Assembly: GCF_001590965.1 (NCBI RefSeq)
Contig: NZ_BCTW01000018.1
Span: 45,038 to 109,037, forward strand
Source: Novosphingobium lentum NBRC 107847
Lineage (GTDB): Bacteria; Pseudomonadota; Alphaproteobacteria; Sphingomonadales; Sphingomonadaceae
Reading direction: 5' to 3'
Length of the DNA: 64,000 bases
The notes beneath the pieces are model-generated. The model saw nothing but the letters and a program-made list of their open reading frames with translations, made no database searches and had not been told where the DNA came from. The translations under genes were made by a program, and so were the position numbers. Below are positions 42,927 through 51,140 of this stretch, piece by piece. Numbering within the stretch: the first letter of the stretch is position 1; the number at the start of each line of letters is the position of its first letter.

Positions 42927-45900
42927 CCAAGACCGCCATCCGCCTCGACGACAAGTACACCCAGGACGAAGGACGGATATATATCTCGTCGAACCAGGCG
43001 CTGGTGCGCCTGCCGATGATGCAGCGCCAGCGCGATCTGGCCGCCGGACTGAACACCGCCGGCTATATCACCGGCTATCGCGGATCGCCGCTGGGGGTTT
43101 ACGACAGCAACTTGTGGGCTGCGTCCGACCTGCTCAAGGAAAACCACATCCGCTTCCAGCCGGGCGTGAACGAGGAGCTGGCGCTCACCTCGATCCGCGG
43201 CACGCAGTGGCTGCATTATTACGAGCAGGCCAAGTACCAAGGCATTTTCGCGATCTGGTACGCCAAGAACCTGGGCGTCGATCGCGCGTTCGAAGTGATG
43301 CGCCAGGCCAACCTTGAAGGCAGCGCCAAATACGGCGGCGTGCTGGTGATCGGCGGCGACGATACCGGCGGCAAGTCGACCGTGACCGCGACCTCGTCCG
43401 ACCCGGTGTGGAAGGCGGCGCTGATGCCGATCCTGTACCCGTCGAACACGCAGGAATATCTCGATTTCGGGCTGCTCGGCTGGGCGATGTCGCGCTTTGC
43501 CGGGGTCTATACCGCGTTCAAGGTGGTGACCGACACGATCGAGCGCACCTCGACCGTCGATCTGTCCAGCTCGCAATCGCTGCCGGTGATTCCCGATTTC
43601 ATGATGCCGCTGGGCGGGCTCAACAAGATCAAGGGCGATATCTTCCCGCTGCCGATCGAGCGACGGCTGGTCGAATACAAGCTTCCCGCAGCGCAGGCGT
43701 TCGCGCGCGCGAATGGCATCGACAAGCTGATCTTCGACGGCGACCGTCGCGAGCTGGGCATCGTCACCTCGGGCAAGCCCTACCTCGATGTGCGCGAGGC
43801 GTTGAGCGAGCTGGGTATCGACGATGCGCGGGCCAAGCGGCTCGGCATCCGGCTCTACAAGATCGGCATGACCTTCCCGATCGATCCCGAAGGCGCGCTG
43901 GCGTTCAGCCGCCGCCATCGCGAAGTGCTGGTGATCGAGGAAAAGAGCGCGTTCATCGAGGAACAGCTCGCCTCGATGCTCTATTCGCTGCCCGCCGACG
44001 AGCGTCCGGTGCTGACCGGCAAGCGCGAGCCTTCGGGCAAGCCGCTGGTGCCCGATTTCGGCGAAACATCGGTTCATCTGGCGATCGACGTGCTGATCGG
44101 CCGGATCGAAGCGCTGGGGCTGGCCGACGAGGTGCTGGCTGAACGGATCGCGCGCATCCGCGAAGGCCGCTCGAAAGTCCACGCGATCAAGCCGACCGGG
44201 CTGATGCGCACCGCGTTCTTCTGCTCGGGCTGTCCGCACAACAGCTCGACCCGCACGGTCGATGGTAGCCTGACCTTTGCCGGAGTCGGCTGCCACGGCC
44301 TGGCCGCGATGTTCATGCCCGACCGCCCGACCGAATGGTCGGCGCAGATGGGCGGCGAGGGCATGCTGTGGGCGGGGCTGCACCCGTTCATCGACGTGCC
44401 GCACGCGTTCCAGAACATCGGCGATGGCACGTATTTCCATTCGGGCCTGCTCGCGGTGCGAGCATCGGTCGCGAGCGGCGCGACGATGACCTACAAGCTG
44501 CTGTACAACGATGCCGTGGCGATGACCGGGGGTCAACCGCTCGACGGCACGCTGACCGTGGAATCGATGGCCAACCAGGTCTATTGGGAAGGCGTCAAGC
44601 CGGTCGTCATCGTCACCGACGAACCCGACAAGTATCCTTCCGACACGCGCTGGCCCGAAGGCACCACAATCCGCCATCGCCGCGATCTGGAAGACGTGCA
44701 GCGCGAGATGCAAGCGCATCCCGGCGTTTCCGCAATCATCTATGACCAGACGTGCGCCGCCGAAAAGCGCCGTCGTCGCAAGCGCGGCACGTTCGCTAAC
44801 CCGCCCAAGCGCGTGTTCATCAACGAGGACGTGTGCGAGGGCTGCGGCGATTGCAGCAAGAAGTCGAACTGCGTTGCGGTCCAGCCGGTCGACACCGAGT
44901 TCGGCCGCAAGCGCAAGATCGACCAGTCGCAATGCAACAAGGACTTCTCGTGCCAGGAGGGGTTCTGCCCGTCGTTCGTCAGCGTCATCGGCGGTGAACC
45001 GCGCAAGTTCGGCGCGGCGTTTCGCGATGAGGAGCTGGCGTCGGTGTTCGCCGCGATCCCCGCGCCGCAGATCAAGCCGCACGATGATGTCTACAATATC
45101 CTGCTGACCGGCATCGGTGGCACCGGCGTGCTGACCGTGGCGGCGATCGCGGGCATGGCCGCGCACCTTGACAACAAGGGCGCCAGCGTGATGGACATGA
45201 CCGGCATGGCGCAGAAGGGCGGCGGCGTGCTCAGCCACATCCGCATCGCGCCATCGCCTGAACAGCTCCACGCGCCGCGCCTGTGGAACCAGTCGGCCGA
45301 TCTCGTGATCGGTTGCGACATGGTCGTCACCGCCAGCCCCGGCACGCTCGACATGGTCGCGCCCGACACGCGCATCGTCGTCAACACCGAAGTCGTGCCG
45401 ACCGCGCAGTTCCAGTCGAACAACACGCTCAACTTCGCCTCCGACGCGCAGATCGAGCTGCTGCGCTCGGTAGTCGGCGACAATGTCGAGGGCATTTCGG
45501 CAACCGAAATCGCAACCGAGCTGATGGGCGACAGCATCACCACCAATATGTTCATGCTGGGCTATGCCGTGCAGCAGGGACTGGTGCCGCTGTCGATCGC
45601 TTCACTGGAAGAGGCGATCAAGTTGAACGGCAGCCAGGTCAAGTCGACCATGCAGGTGTTCAACTGGGGGCGCCTGGCGGCGCATGACCGGGTGAAGCTG
45701 GGCGAATACCTGGCGCGCACCGGCGTGCACAAAGTCAGCGAGCCGCTATCGCTCGATCTCGACGCGCTGCTGGCCCGCCGGATCAAGCACCTTACCGGGT
45801 GGCAGGACGCTTCTTGGGCGCAGTCGTATTCGGATTTTGTGGCGAAAGTCCGCGCTGCCGAAACCGCAGCGGGGCTGGGCGGCGATCTCAAGGTGACCGA

Positions 45901-46408
45901 GACGGTCGCGCGCTATCTGTCCAAGCTGATGTCGTACAAGGACGAATACGAAGTCGCCCGGCTTTACAGCGCGCCCGAGTTCCGCGAGCGGATCGAGCAG
46001 CAGTTCGAAGGCGACTTCAAGCTGCGCGTGCAATTGGCGCCGCCGCTGATCTCACGGCCGCGCAAAGCCGGCGGTGAACCGCGCAAGATCGAGTTCGGGC
46101 CGTGGATCTTCACCGGGTTCAAGCTTCTGGCGAAGATGAAGAGCTTGCGTGGAGGACTGTTCGACGTGTTCGGCAAAAGCGCGGAACGCCGCATGGAGCG
46201 CCGGATGATCGGCGAATACCGCGACATGATCGACGCGCTGCTGCCGCATCTCAACGCCGGTACGCAAGTACAGATCGCCGCGATCGCCGCGCTGCCCGAC
46301 ATGGTCAAAGGCTATGGCCACGTGAAGGACGAGAATGCGGTGCTGTACGAGGCGGAGAAGGCGAAGCTGATCGCAGCGCTGGATACGCCAGTGAAGGCGG
46401 CGGCTTGA
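42923..46408 (+). CDS. Indolepyruvate:ferredoxin oxidoreductase-like fused 2-oxoacid oxidoreductase
   Basis: A 1161-residue fusion of the alpha (TPP) and gamma parts of indolepyruvate-type ferredoxin oxidoreductases. GDGTYFHSG (about 500-508) is the TPP/Mg motif; CEGCGDCSKKSNC (Cys638, 641, 644, 650) plus further Cys residues mark iron-sulfur binding; TGIGGTGVLTV (about 728-738) opens the gamma domain. Known reaction: oxidative decarboxylation of a 2-oxoacid to an acyl-CoA with ferredoxin or O2-linked reoxidation. In sphingomonad estrogen clusters a homologous type of enzyme follows the catechol-cleaving dioxygenase. Here it closes the module from 38356 and probably makes the acyl-CoA that enters beta-oxidation. 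Confidence 0.92.
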   Translation: MTKTAIRLDDKYTQDEGRIYISSNQALVRLPMMQRQRDLAAGLNTAGYITGYRGSPLGVYDSNLWAASDLLKENHIRFQPGVNEELALTSIRGTQWLHYYEQAKYQGIFAIWYAKNLGVDRAFEVMRQANLEGSAKYGGVLVIGGDDTGGKSTVTATSSDPVWKAALMPILYPSNTQEYLDFGLLGWAMSRFAGVYTAFKVVTDTIERTSTVDLSSSQSLPVIPDFMMPLGGLNKIKGDIFPLPIERRLVEYKLPAAQAFARANGIDKLIFDGDRRELGIVTSGKPYLDVREALSELGIDDARAKRLGIRLYKIGMTFPIDPEGALAFSRRHREVLVIEEKSAFIEEQLASMLYSLPADERPVLTGKREPSGKPLVPDFGETSVHLAIDVLIGRIEALGLADEVLAERIARIREGRSKVHAIKPTGLMRTAFFCSGCPHNSSTRTVDGSLTFAGVGCHGLAAMFMPDRPTEWSAQMGGEGMLWAGLHPFIDVPHAFQNIGDGTYFHSGLLAVRASVASGATMTYKLLYNDAVAMTGGQPLDGTLTVESMANQVYWEGVKPVVIVTDEPDKYPSDTRWPEGTTIRHRRDLEDVQREMQAHPGVSAIIYDQTCAAEKRRRRKRGTFANPPKRVFINEDVCEGCGDCSKKSNCVAVQPVDTEFGRKRKIDQSQCNKDFSCQEGFCPSFVSVIGGEPRKFGAAFRDEELASVFAAIPAPQIKPHDDVYNILLTGIGGTGVLTVAAIAGMAAHLDNKGASVMDMTGMAQKGGGVLSHIRIAPSPEQLHAPRLWNQSADLVIGCDMVVTASPGTLDMVAPDTRIVVNTEVVPTAQFQSNNTLNFASDAQIELLRSVVGDNVEGISATEIATELMGDSITTNMFMLGYAVQQGLVPLSIASLEEAIKLNGSQVKSTMQVFNWGRLAAHDRVKLGEYLARTGVHKVSEPLSLDLDALLARRIKHLTGWQDASWAQSYSDFVAKVRAAETAAGLGGDLKVTETVARYLSKLMSYKDEYEVARLYSAPEFRERIEQQFEGDFKLRVQLAPPLISRPRKAGGEPRKIEFGPWIFTGFKLLAKMKSLRGGLFDVFGKSAERRMERRMIGEYRDMIDALLPHLNAGTQVQIAAIAALPDMVKGYGHVKDENAVLYEAEKAKLIAALDTPVKAAA

Positions 46409-46413
46409 ACCAT

Positions 46414-46495
46414 GCGTCGTCCCGGGCTTGACCCGGGACCTCTGGCAGGCAGGCGTCACCTCGCCAGCGGTCCCGGATCAAGTCCGGGACGACGA
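46414..46495. repeat. Pair of inverted REP-like palindromes
   Basis: Two hairpins in opposite order: GTCCCGGG-CTTGA-CCCGGGAC at 46419-46439 and GTCCCGGA-TCAAG-TCCGGGAC at 46470-46490, flanked by CGTCGT and ACGACG. The GTCCCGG...CCGGGAC extragenic palindrome is common in alphaproteobacteria. It sits between two convergent operons, consistent with transcript 3'-end stabilisation or termination. Confidence 0.85.
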
Positions 46496-46505
46496 TAGCC
46501 GCCGC

Positions 46506-47264
46506 CTACATCGCCGCGCTCAGCCCGCCATCGACCGTCAGCGTCGTTCCAGTGACATACGACGCGCGGTCCGACAGCAGCCATAGCGCGGCCTCGGCCT
46601 GTTCCTCGCAAGTAGCCAGGCGCCCCATCGGCACGCGCTCCTGCAGCTTGCCCGAGGCGATGAAGCCGGTGCCCTTCAGCGCCTGCTCGATCATCGGCGA
46701 GCGGGTGACGCCGGGCAGCAGCGCGTTGACGCGGATGTTGCGCGAGGCGAGATCGAGCGCCGCCGACCGCGTCATGCCGATCACGCCGTGCTTGGTCGAG
46801 GTATAGGCGAACAGGTTGGGAGCCGCCGCATCGGCATTGCGCGAGGCGCAGTTGACGATCGCGCCGCCGCCGCGCCGCTCCATCGCCGGGACTTGCGCCT
46901 TCATGCACAGCCACATGCCGGTCATGTTGAGCGCCACCGCCTTGTCCCAATCCGCTGCAGTGCAATCGTCGACCGCCGCATAGCGCACCGGGCCGCCGGC
47001 GTTGTTGAACGCCACGTCGAGCCCGTCGAACGCTGCGACGGTCTCATCGACCATATGCGTCACCGCTTCGGCCTGGGTCACGTCGGTGCGGATGAAGTGC
47101 GCGCGCCCGCCGCTCGCCAGAATTTCCGCGACAACGAAGTGCCCGCCCGGCTCGTCGATATCCGCCACCGTTACCGCCGCGCCCTCACGCGCGAACAGGA
47201 TCGCGGCGGCGCGGCCGATGCCCGATGCCGCGCCGGTGACCAGCGCGACTTTGCCCGCCAGCAT
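46506..47264 (-). CDS. Short-chain dehydrogenase/reductase
   Basis: A 252-residue classical SDR with TGAASGIG, VADIDEPG (acidic residue after beta-2, NAD-type), FNNAGG, NCASRNAD containing the catalytic Ser, and YTSTK. The C-terminal TGTTLTVDGG is standard. The ATG (47264) overlaps the stop of the Rieske gene by one base. Being directly coupled to an oxygenase, it probably oxidises the hydroxylated or dihydrodiol product. The alternative is a beta-hydroxyacyl-CoA dehydrogenase. Confidence 0.93.
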   Translation of the reverse strand: MLAGKVALVTGAASGIGRAAAILFAREGAAVTVADIDEPGGHFVVAEILASGGRAHFIRTDVTQAEAVTHMVDETVAAFDGLDVAFNNAGGPVRYAAVDDCTAADWDKAVALNMTGMWLCMKAQVPAMERRGGGAIVNCASRNADAAAPNLFAYTSTKHGVIGMTRSAALDLASRNIRVNALLPGVTRSPMIEQALKGTGFIASGKLQERVPMGRLATCEEQAEAALWLLSDRASYVTGTTLTVDGGLSAAM

Positions 47265-48421
47265 CACAGCAGGCGGTCGAGGGATTGAACGGTGCGCTGG
47301 CGGCGCGAACACAGCTTGCGCCATTCGATCAGCATGAAATCCTCGCCGATCAGCCCTTCCTCGAACCACGCGCGGTCGTTCTGGTAGTAATGCTGCGAGC
47401 TTTCGCGCGCCATGATGTCCTGGCTGAGGAACCCGTCGATCGCCAGCGGCAGCCACCGCGTATGGTATTCGCGGCGGAACGCGGCTTCCCCGGCCGCGTC
47501 GGCGCAGTGTTTGCCGAAGGTGATGAAGCAGCGGTGCGTGGTCTCGTCGACCGGTACGTACCATTCGAACAGCGTCACGCCGTCGTCGGGAAAGCCTTCG
47601 ACCTTGAGGCAGGCGGGCATCCAGCACGAGGAATAGACCGCGCGCCGTTTGGCTGCACCGAAGTTGACGCCCTTGGCCACGGTCACGCCGTCGATCTCGG
47701 CATCGAAGAACATCTTTTCGGCCTTGAACCGGTCGATGATCCCGCGCGGTCCGTCCTCGCCGTCGATCAGTTCGAACTGCCCGCGCATCGCCGTGTGGCC
47801 CAGCGGCATCGAGCCCTGGATGTTGAGCAGCAGCGGCGATTCGCGGTGGAGGTAGCGGTGGATTTCGTCCAGCCCGCCTTCGGGACCAAGCCGCCAGTTG
47901 GACGCGACCATTCGCGCCTCGCCCTCGACCACGTTGTCATCGTCGAGGAAGTTGGGCGGGCAATCGTGCGCCAGCGGCGGCGGGGTCGCGCCCTGTTCGC
48001 CGATATAGACAAACACCAGCCCCTTGGCCTCCGAGACGGGATACGTCTCGATCTTTTTCTTGCCGATCGCAGTGCTTTCGGGGGCACCGAACACCGCGCA
48101 CAAGTCGCCCGTCGCCCAGCGGAAGGTGAAGCCGTGATACCAGCAGCTGATCGTGTCGGCGGTGTGGCATTCCACCTTTTCGGACAGCCGCACGCCGCGA
48201 TGGATGCAGCGGTCGCGGATGGCATAAACCGCGCCGTCGATCCGGCGCAGCAGGATGCCTTCGCCCATGATCTGGCGCAGCACCACCGCGCCTTCGCCCA
48301 GTTCGTGGCTGAAGCAGGCGACATACCAGTGATCGCGAAAACCCAGCTTGGCGGCGAAATAGGGCTGCCAGCTGGTCTTGCGCTGGAGCAGTTCGGGATC
48401 GACCAGGGGCTGCGTGGCCAT
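47264..48421 (-). CDS. Rieske oxygenase resembling carbazole 1,9a-dioxygenase (CarAa group)
   Basis: A 385-residue single-component-type terminal oxygenase. Rieske ligands are Cys72, His74, Cys93 and His96; the segment CIHRGVRLSEKVEC followed by TISCWYHGFTFRW is very close to what I recall for carbazole dioxygenase CarAa. DEIHRYLH carries candidate iron ligands. AAGGAG lies about 9 nt before ATG 48421. CarAa-type enzymes form homotrimers without beta subunit and do angular or mono-hydroxylation of fused ring systems, or N/O-dealkylation. It is sandwiched between two SDRs. No ferredoxin gene adjoins. Confidence 0.92.
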   Translation of the reverse strand: MATQPLVDPELLQRKTSWQPYFAAKLGFRDHWYVACFSHELGEGAVVLRQIMGEGILLRRIDGAVYAIRDRCIHRGVRLSEKVECHTADTISCWYHGFTFRWATGDLCAVFGAPESTAIGKKKIETYPVSEAKGLVFVYIGEQGATPPPLAHDCPPNFLDDDNVVEGEARMVASNWRLGPEGGLDEIHRYLHRESPLLLNIQGSMPLGHTAMRGQFELIDGEDGPRGIIDRFKAEKMFFDAEIDGVTVAKGVNFGAAKRRAVYSSCWMPACLKVEGFPDDGVTLFEWYVPVDETTHRCFITFGKHCADAAGEAAFRREYHTRWLPLAIDGFLSQDIMARESSQHYYQNDRAWFEEGLIGEDFMLIEWRKLCSRRQRTVQSLDRLL

Positions 48422-48434
48422 GGGGCAGGTCTCC

Positions 48435-49382
48435 TTACTTGTGCATGATCTTCATCCGCGCGAGGCGGGCGGCGACACTGGGTTCGATGCGCGGCGGGCC
48501 GGCGGCGATCCGGGCGATCCCGGCCTGTTCGATCGCCTCGGGCGTCCAGCGGGGATAGCGGTGAAAGCTGCGCTCGATCGTGGCCATGCGCCACAGCTGG
48601 ATCTCCGGCCCCTGGATTTCGAAGAACTGGCCGGTGACTTCGGCCGCCGCTGCGCTGGCCAGCCACACGACGATCGAGGCCGCCTCGTCGGCCGGAAAGC
48701 TGCCGAGATCACGCGCGGAAATGTCCCAGTCGGCCATGCCTTGAGCCTTGCGCGCGGCGCGGACTTTGTCGTGCAGCGGGCGGGTGAGGTCGGTCTCGAC
48801 GATGCCGACCACGCCGTTGACGGTGATCGCGTGCGGCGCCAGTTCGCCCGCCCACGTCAGCACCGCGCCCATGCCGCCGCCTTTCGACGCAGCGTGGTTG
48901 GCGTTGTTGAACTGCCCGGTGAAGCCCCCGCCGCCGACCATGTTGATGATCCGCCCGCCGTGCCCGGCCGCGATCATGTGGCGCGCAGCGGCGCGGCTGC
49001 ACCGGAACTGCGCGGTGAGCTGGGTCGCCAGCACCTCGTCCCACTGCGCGTCGGTCATGTCCCACAGCGGGGCGGACATCAGGAAGCCGGCGTTGTTAAT
49101 CAGGATGTCGATGGTGCCGAATGCGGCGATGCAGGCTTCGACCAGCGCATCGCAACCGGGCGTGGTGCCGACATCTGCGATGCATGATTCGGCGGTGCCG
49201 CCTGCGTCCCGAATCGCCTGGACCGTGGCGTCGGTGGTGGCGGCGCTGCGCCCGTTGACGATCACGCGCACGCCGCGCGCCGCCAGTTCGAGCGCGATGC
49301 CGCGCCCCCACCCTCGGGCAGAGCCGGTCACCACGGCGGCCTTCCCGGCAAGGCCGAGATCGATCGATTCAAGCGGAACCAT
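48435..49382 (-). CDS. SDR-fold protein lacking the catalytic Ser and Tyr
   Basis: A 315-residue SDR by fold: TGSARGWG, VNGRS, INNAGF and a C-terminal EIQGPEIQLW. At the active site, however, the Ser position reads Gly (INMVGGGG) and the Tyr position reads His163 four residues before Lys167 (ANHAASKGG). Length is about 50 residues above a minimal SDR, with an extra C-terminal helical tail. ATG 49382 with GGAG upstream is used; a TTG at 49403 is the only longer start. It may be a binding or regulatory protein, or use another mechanism. It is first in the unit with the CarAa-like oxygenase. Confidence 0.85.
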   Translation of the reverse strand: MVPLESIDLGLAGKAAVVTGSARGWGRGIALELAARGVRVIVNGRSAATTDATVQAIRDAGGTAESCIADVGTTPGCDALVEACIAAFGTIDILINNAGFLMSAPLWDMTDAQWDEVLATQLTAQFRCSRAAARHMIAAGHGGRIINMVGGGGFTGQFNNANHAASKGGGMGAVLTWAGELAPHAITVNGVVGIVETDLTRPLHDKVRAARKAQGMADWDISARDLGSFPADEAASIVVWLASAAAAEVTGQFFEIQGPEIQLWRMATIERSFHRYPRWTPEAIEQAGIARIAAGPPRIEPSVAARLARMKIMHK

Positions 49383-49471
49383 TCGGCGGACTCCGTCTCC
49401 CAAGCCTGAAAGTTAGCTGGCGCATGATAAGGATGCAATATATCTTCGCGGAAACAGTTTGGGAGAGTTCC

Positions 49472-50314
49472 ATGGGACGCGTTGTGTTGCTGACCGGCGG
49501 TGGCCGGGGTCTCGGTCGAGTGCAGGCGCTGGCGCTGGCGCAAGCGGGGCATACGCTGCTGCTGACGTCGCGCAGCGAGGATACGCTGCAGGCCACCGTG
49601 GCCGAATGCCGTGCGCTGGGGGCTGAGGCGGATTACGTGCTGGCTGATCTGGCAGAAGCCGGAGAGGCCGAGCGGCTGGCAGATCACGCGCTGCAAAAGC
49701 ATGGCAGGATCGACGTGCTGCTCAACAACGCCGGGATGGGCATCAACGAGGTGTCCAAGGACTACCTCATCAACCCGTATCGCTTCTGGCGATCCGATCG
49801 GGCGGTAATCGAACGCTATTTCGCGGTCAACGTGATCGCGCCGATGATCCTGTCGATTGCGCTGGTCGCGCCGATGAAGGCGCAAGGCTGGGGCCGGATC
49901 GTGTCCGACACGACCAGCCTCGACACCATGCTGCGCACATCGCTGTACGGCGGATCGAAATCGGCGCTGGAGGCGGAGATGGCGATCATGGCCAACGACC
50001 TCGTCGGCACCGGGGTGACCGCCAACGTGCTTGTGCCCGGCGGCGGCTGCGGTTCGCGCATGACCGACGACATGGGTCTGCCGCGCAGTGCGGTGTTGGC
50101 GCCCGAGATCATGGGGCCGCCGATGGTGTTCCTCGCCTCGGACGAAGCCGACGCGATCACGGGGCGGCGTATTCAGGCGCGGCTATGGGATGCGGACCTT
50201 GCGCCGATGGACGCCTACAAGGCGGCGAGCGACGTGATCGCGTGGACCGGGCACGGCATTCAGGGCCAGCAGCCCGCAATGACCAGCCTCAGCGCACCGG
50301 CGCGCTATCAGTGA
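49472..50314 (+). CDS. Short-chain dehydrogenase/reductase
   Basis: A 280-residue SDR with TGGGRGLG, LTSRSED after beta-2 (Arg suggests NADP), LNNAGMG, RIVSDTTSLDTM and YGGSK. A longer than usual insertion, INEVSKDYLINPYRFWRSD, lies after the NNAG motif. GGGAGAG is 5 nt before ATG 49472. A hydratase gene follows 10 bp downstream, pointing to a beta-oxidation-like role as hydroxyacyl-CoA dehydrogenase or ketoreductase. It diverges from the degenerate SDR at 49382. Confidence 0.92.
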   Translation: MGRVVLLTGGGRGLGRVQALALAQAGHTLLLTSRSEDTLQATVAECRALGAEADYVLADLAEAGEAERLADHALQKHGRIDVLLNNAGMGINEVSKDYLINPYRFWRSDRAVIERYFAVNVIAPMILSIALVAPMKAQGWGRIVSDTTSLDTMLRTSLYGGSKSALEAEMAIMANDLVGTGVTANVLVPGGGCGSRMTDDMGLPRSAVLAPEIMGPPMVFLASDEADAITGRRIQARLWDADLAPMDAYKAASDVIAWTGHGIQGQQPAMTSLSAPARYQ

Positions 50315-50324
50315 GGGCAGATCG

Positions 50325-51095
50325 ATGACACCATTCTGTACGGTGGCGCGCGACGGCGCGATCCTTGTCGTGACGATGAACAACCCTGCCAAGCTCAACG
50401 CGCTGGTCGCGCACGCGCATGACGAGATGGCAGGCATCTTCAACGCCTTCGAGGCCGATCCGGAATTGCACGTCGCGATCCTGACCGGCGCGGGCCGGGC
50501 GTTCTGCGCCGGATCCGACATCGCCGCCTATGTCGCGGGAACCAACCGCCCGTTGCCCCCCGCAGGCGGCGGCGGGCTCACGCACAATACCACGCTGAAC
50601 AAGCCGGTGATCGCGGCGATCAACGGGCTGTGCATGGGGGGCGGGTTCGAAATCGCGCTGGCGTGCGATATATTGATCGCCGACGAGACCGCCAGTTTCG
50701 CGCTGCCCGAACCGCGCGTCGGCGCTGCTGCCTTGGGCGGCGGGCTGATCCAGCTTGCGCGCAAGATGCCGCCCAGCCACGCGATGAAACTGGCGCTGAC
50801 GGGCGAGCGGATCGATGCGGCGGAAGCGTACCGGCTCGGTTTGCTCGCCGAGGTTGTTCCGGCGGGAACGGTCGTGGATGCGGCCAAGGCCATCGCTGCG
50901 AACATGCTGAAAGGTTCGCCGCTGTCGCTGCGGATCACGCGCCGGATCATGAAGCTGGCGCTGGCGGGCGCTTCGGCGGAAGAACTCGACCGCGTCGAAC
51001 TGGAACTGCGCGCGCAAAGCATGGCCAGCGCGGATTTTGCGGAAGGGATGGCCGCATTCATGGACAAGCGGCGGCCGGTGTTTGCCGGCAAATAA
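50325..51095 (+). CDS. Enoyl-CoA hydratase (canonical crotonase)
   Basis: A 256-residue crotonase with intact hydratase features: AFCAGSDIAA (oxyanion), GGGFEIALACD and FALPEPRVGAA, each with the catalytic Glu. It resembles the crotonase at 17946 more than the others. GAGGG lies upstream of ATG 50325. It ends 45 bp before the convergent thiolase, with a strong hairpin between them. Predicted role: hydration of a 2-enoyl-CoA produced by one of the ACADs. Confidence 0.92.
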   Translation: MTPFCTVARDGAILVVTMNNPAKLNALVAHAHDEMAGIFNAFEADPELHVAILTGAGRAFCAGSDIAAYVAGTNRPLPPAGGGGLTHNTTLNKPVIAAINGLCMGGGFEIALACDILIADETASFALPEPRVGAAALGGGLIQLARKMPPSHAMKLALTGERIDAAEAYRLGLLAEVVPAGTVVDAAKAIAANMLKGSPLSLRITRRIMKLALAGASAEELDRVELELRAQSMASADFAEGMAAFMDKRRPVFAGK

Positions 51096-51097
51096 GG

Positions 51098-51130
51098 CCC
51101 GGGCAGGGCGCTCGCGCAGCCCCGCCCGGT
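51098..51130. terminator. GC-rich hairpin between convergent genes
   Basis: An inverted repeat CCGGGC-AGGGC with CGCCCGG on the other arm spans the gap between the crotonase and thiolase stop codons. Stem of about 11 bp with small mismatches; no long U-tract follows. Likely a shared transcription stop. Confidence 0.5.
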
Positions 51131-51140
51131 CTTGCAACGC

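Noticed and set aside
42821..45271. 816-codon open frame on the minus strand opposite the 2-oxoacid oxidoreductase
   Set aside because: High-GC shadow frame: composition is Arg/His/Ala-rich without any family motif, while the plus strand has TPP and Fe-S motifs and coupled translation.
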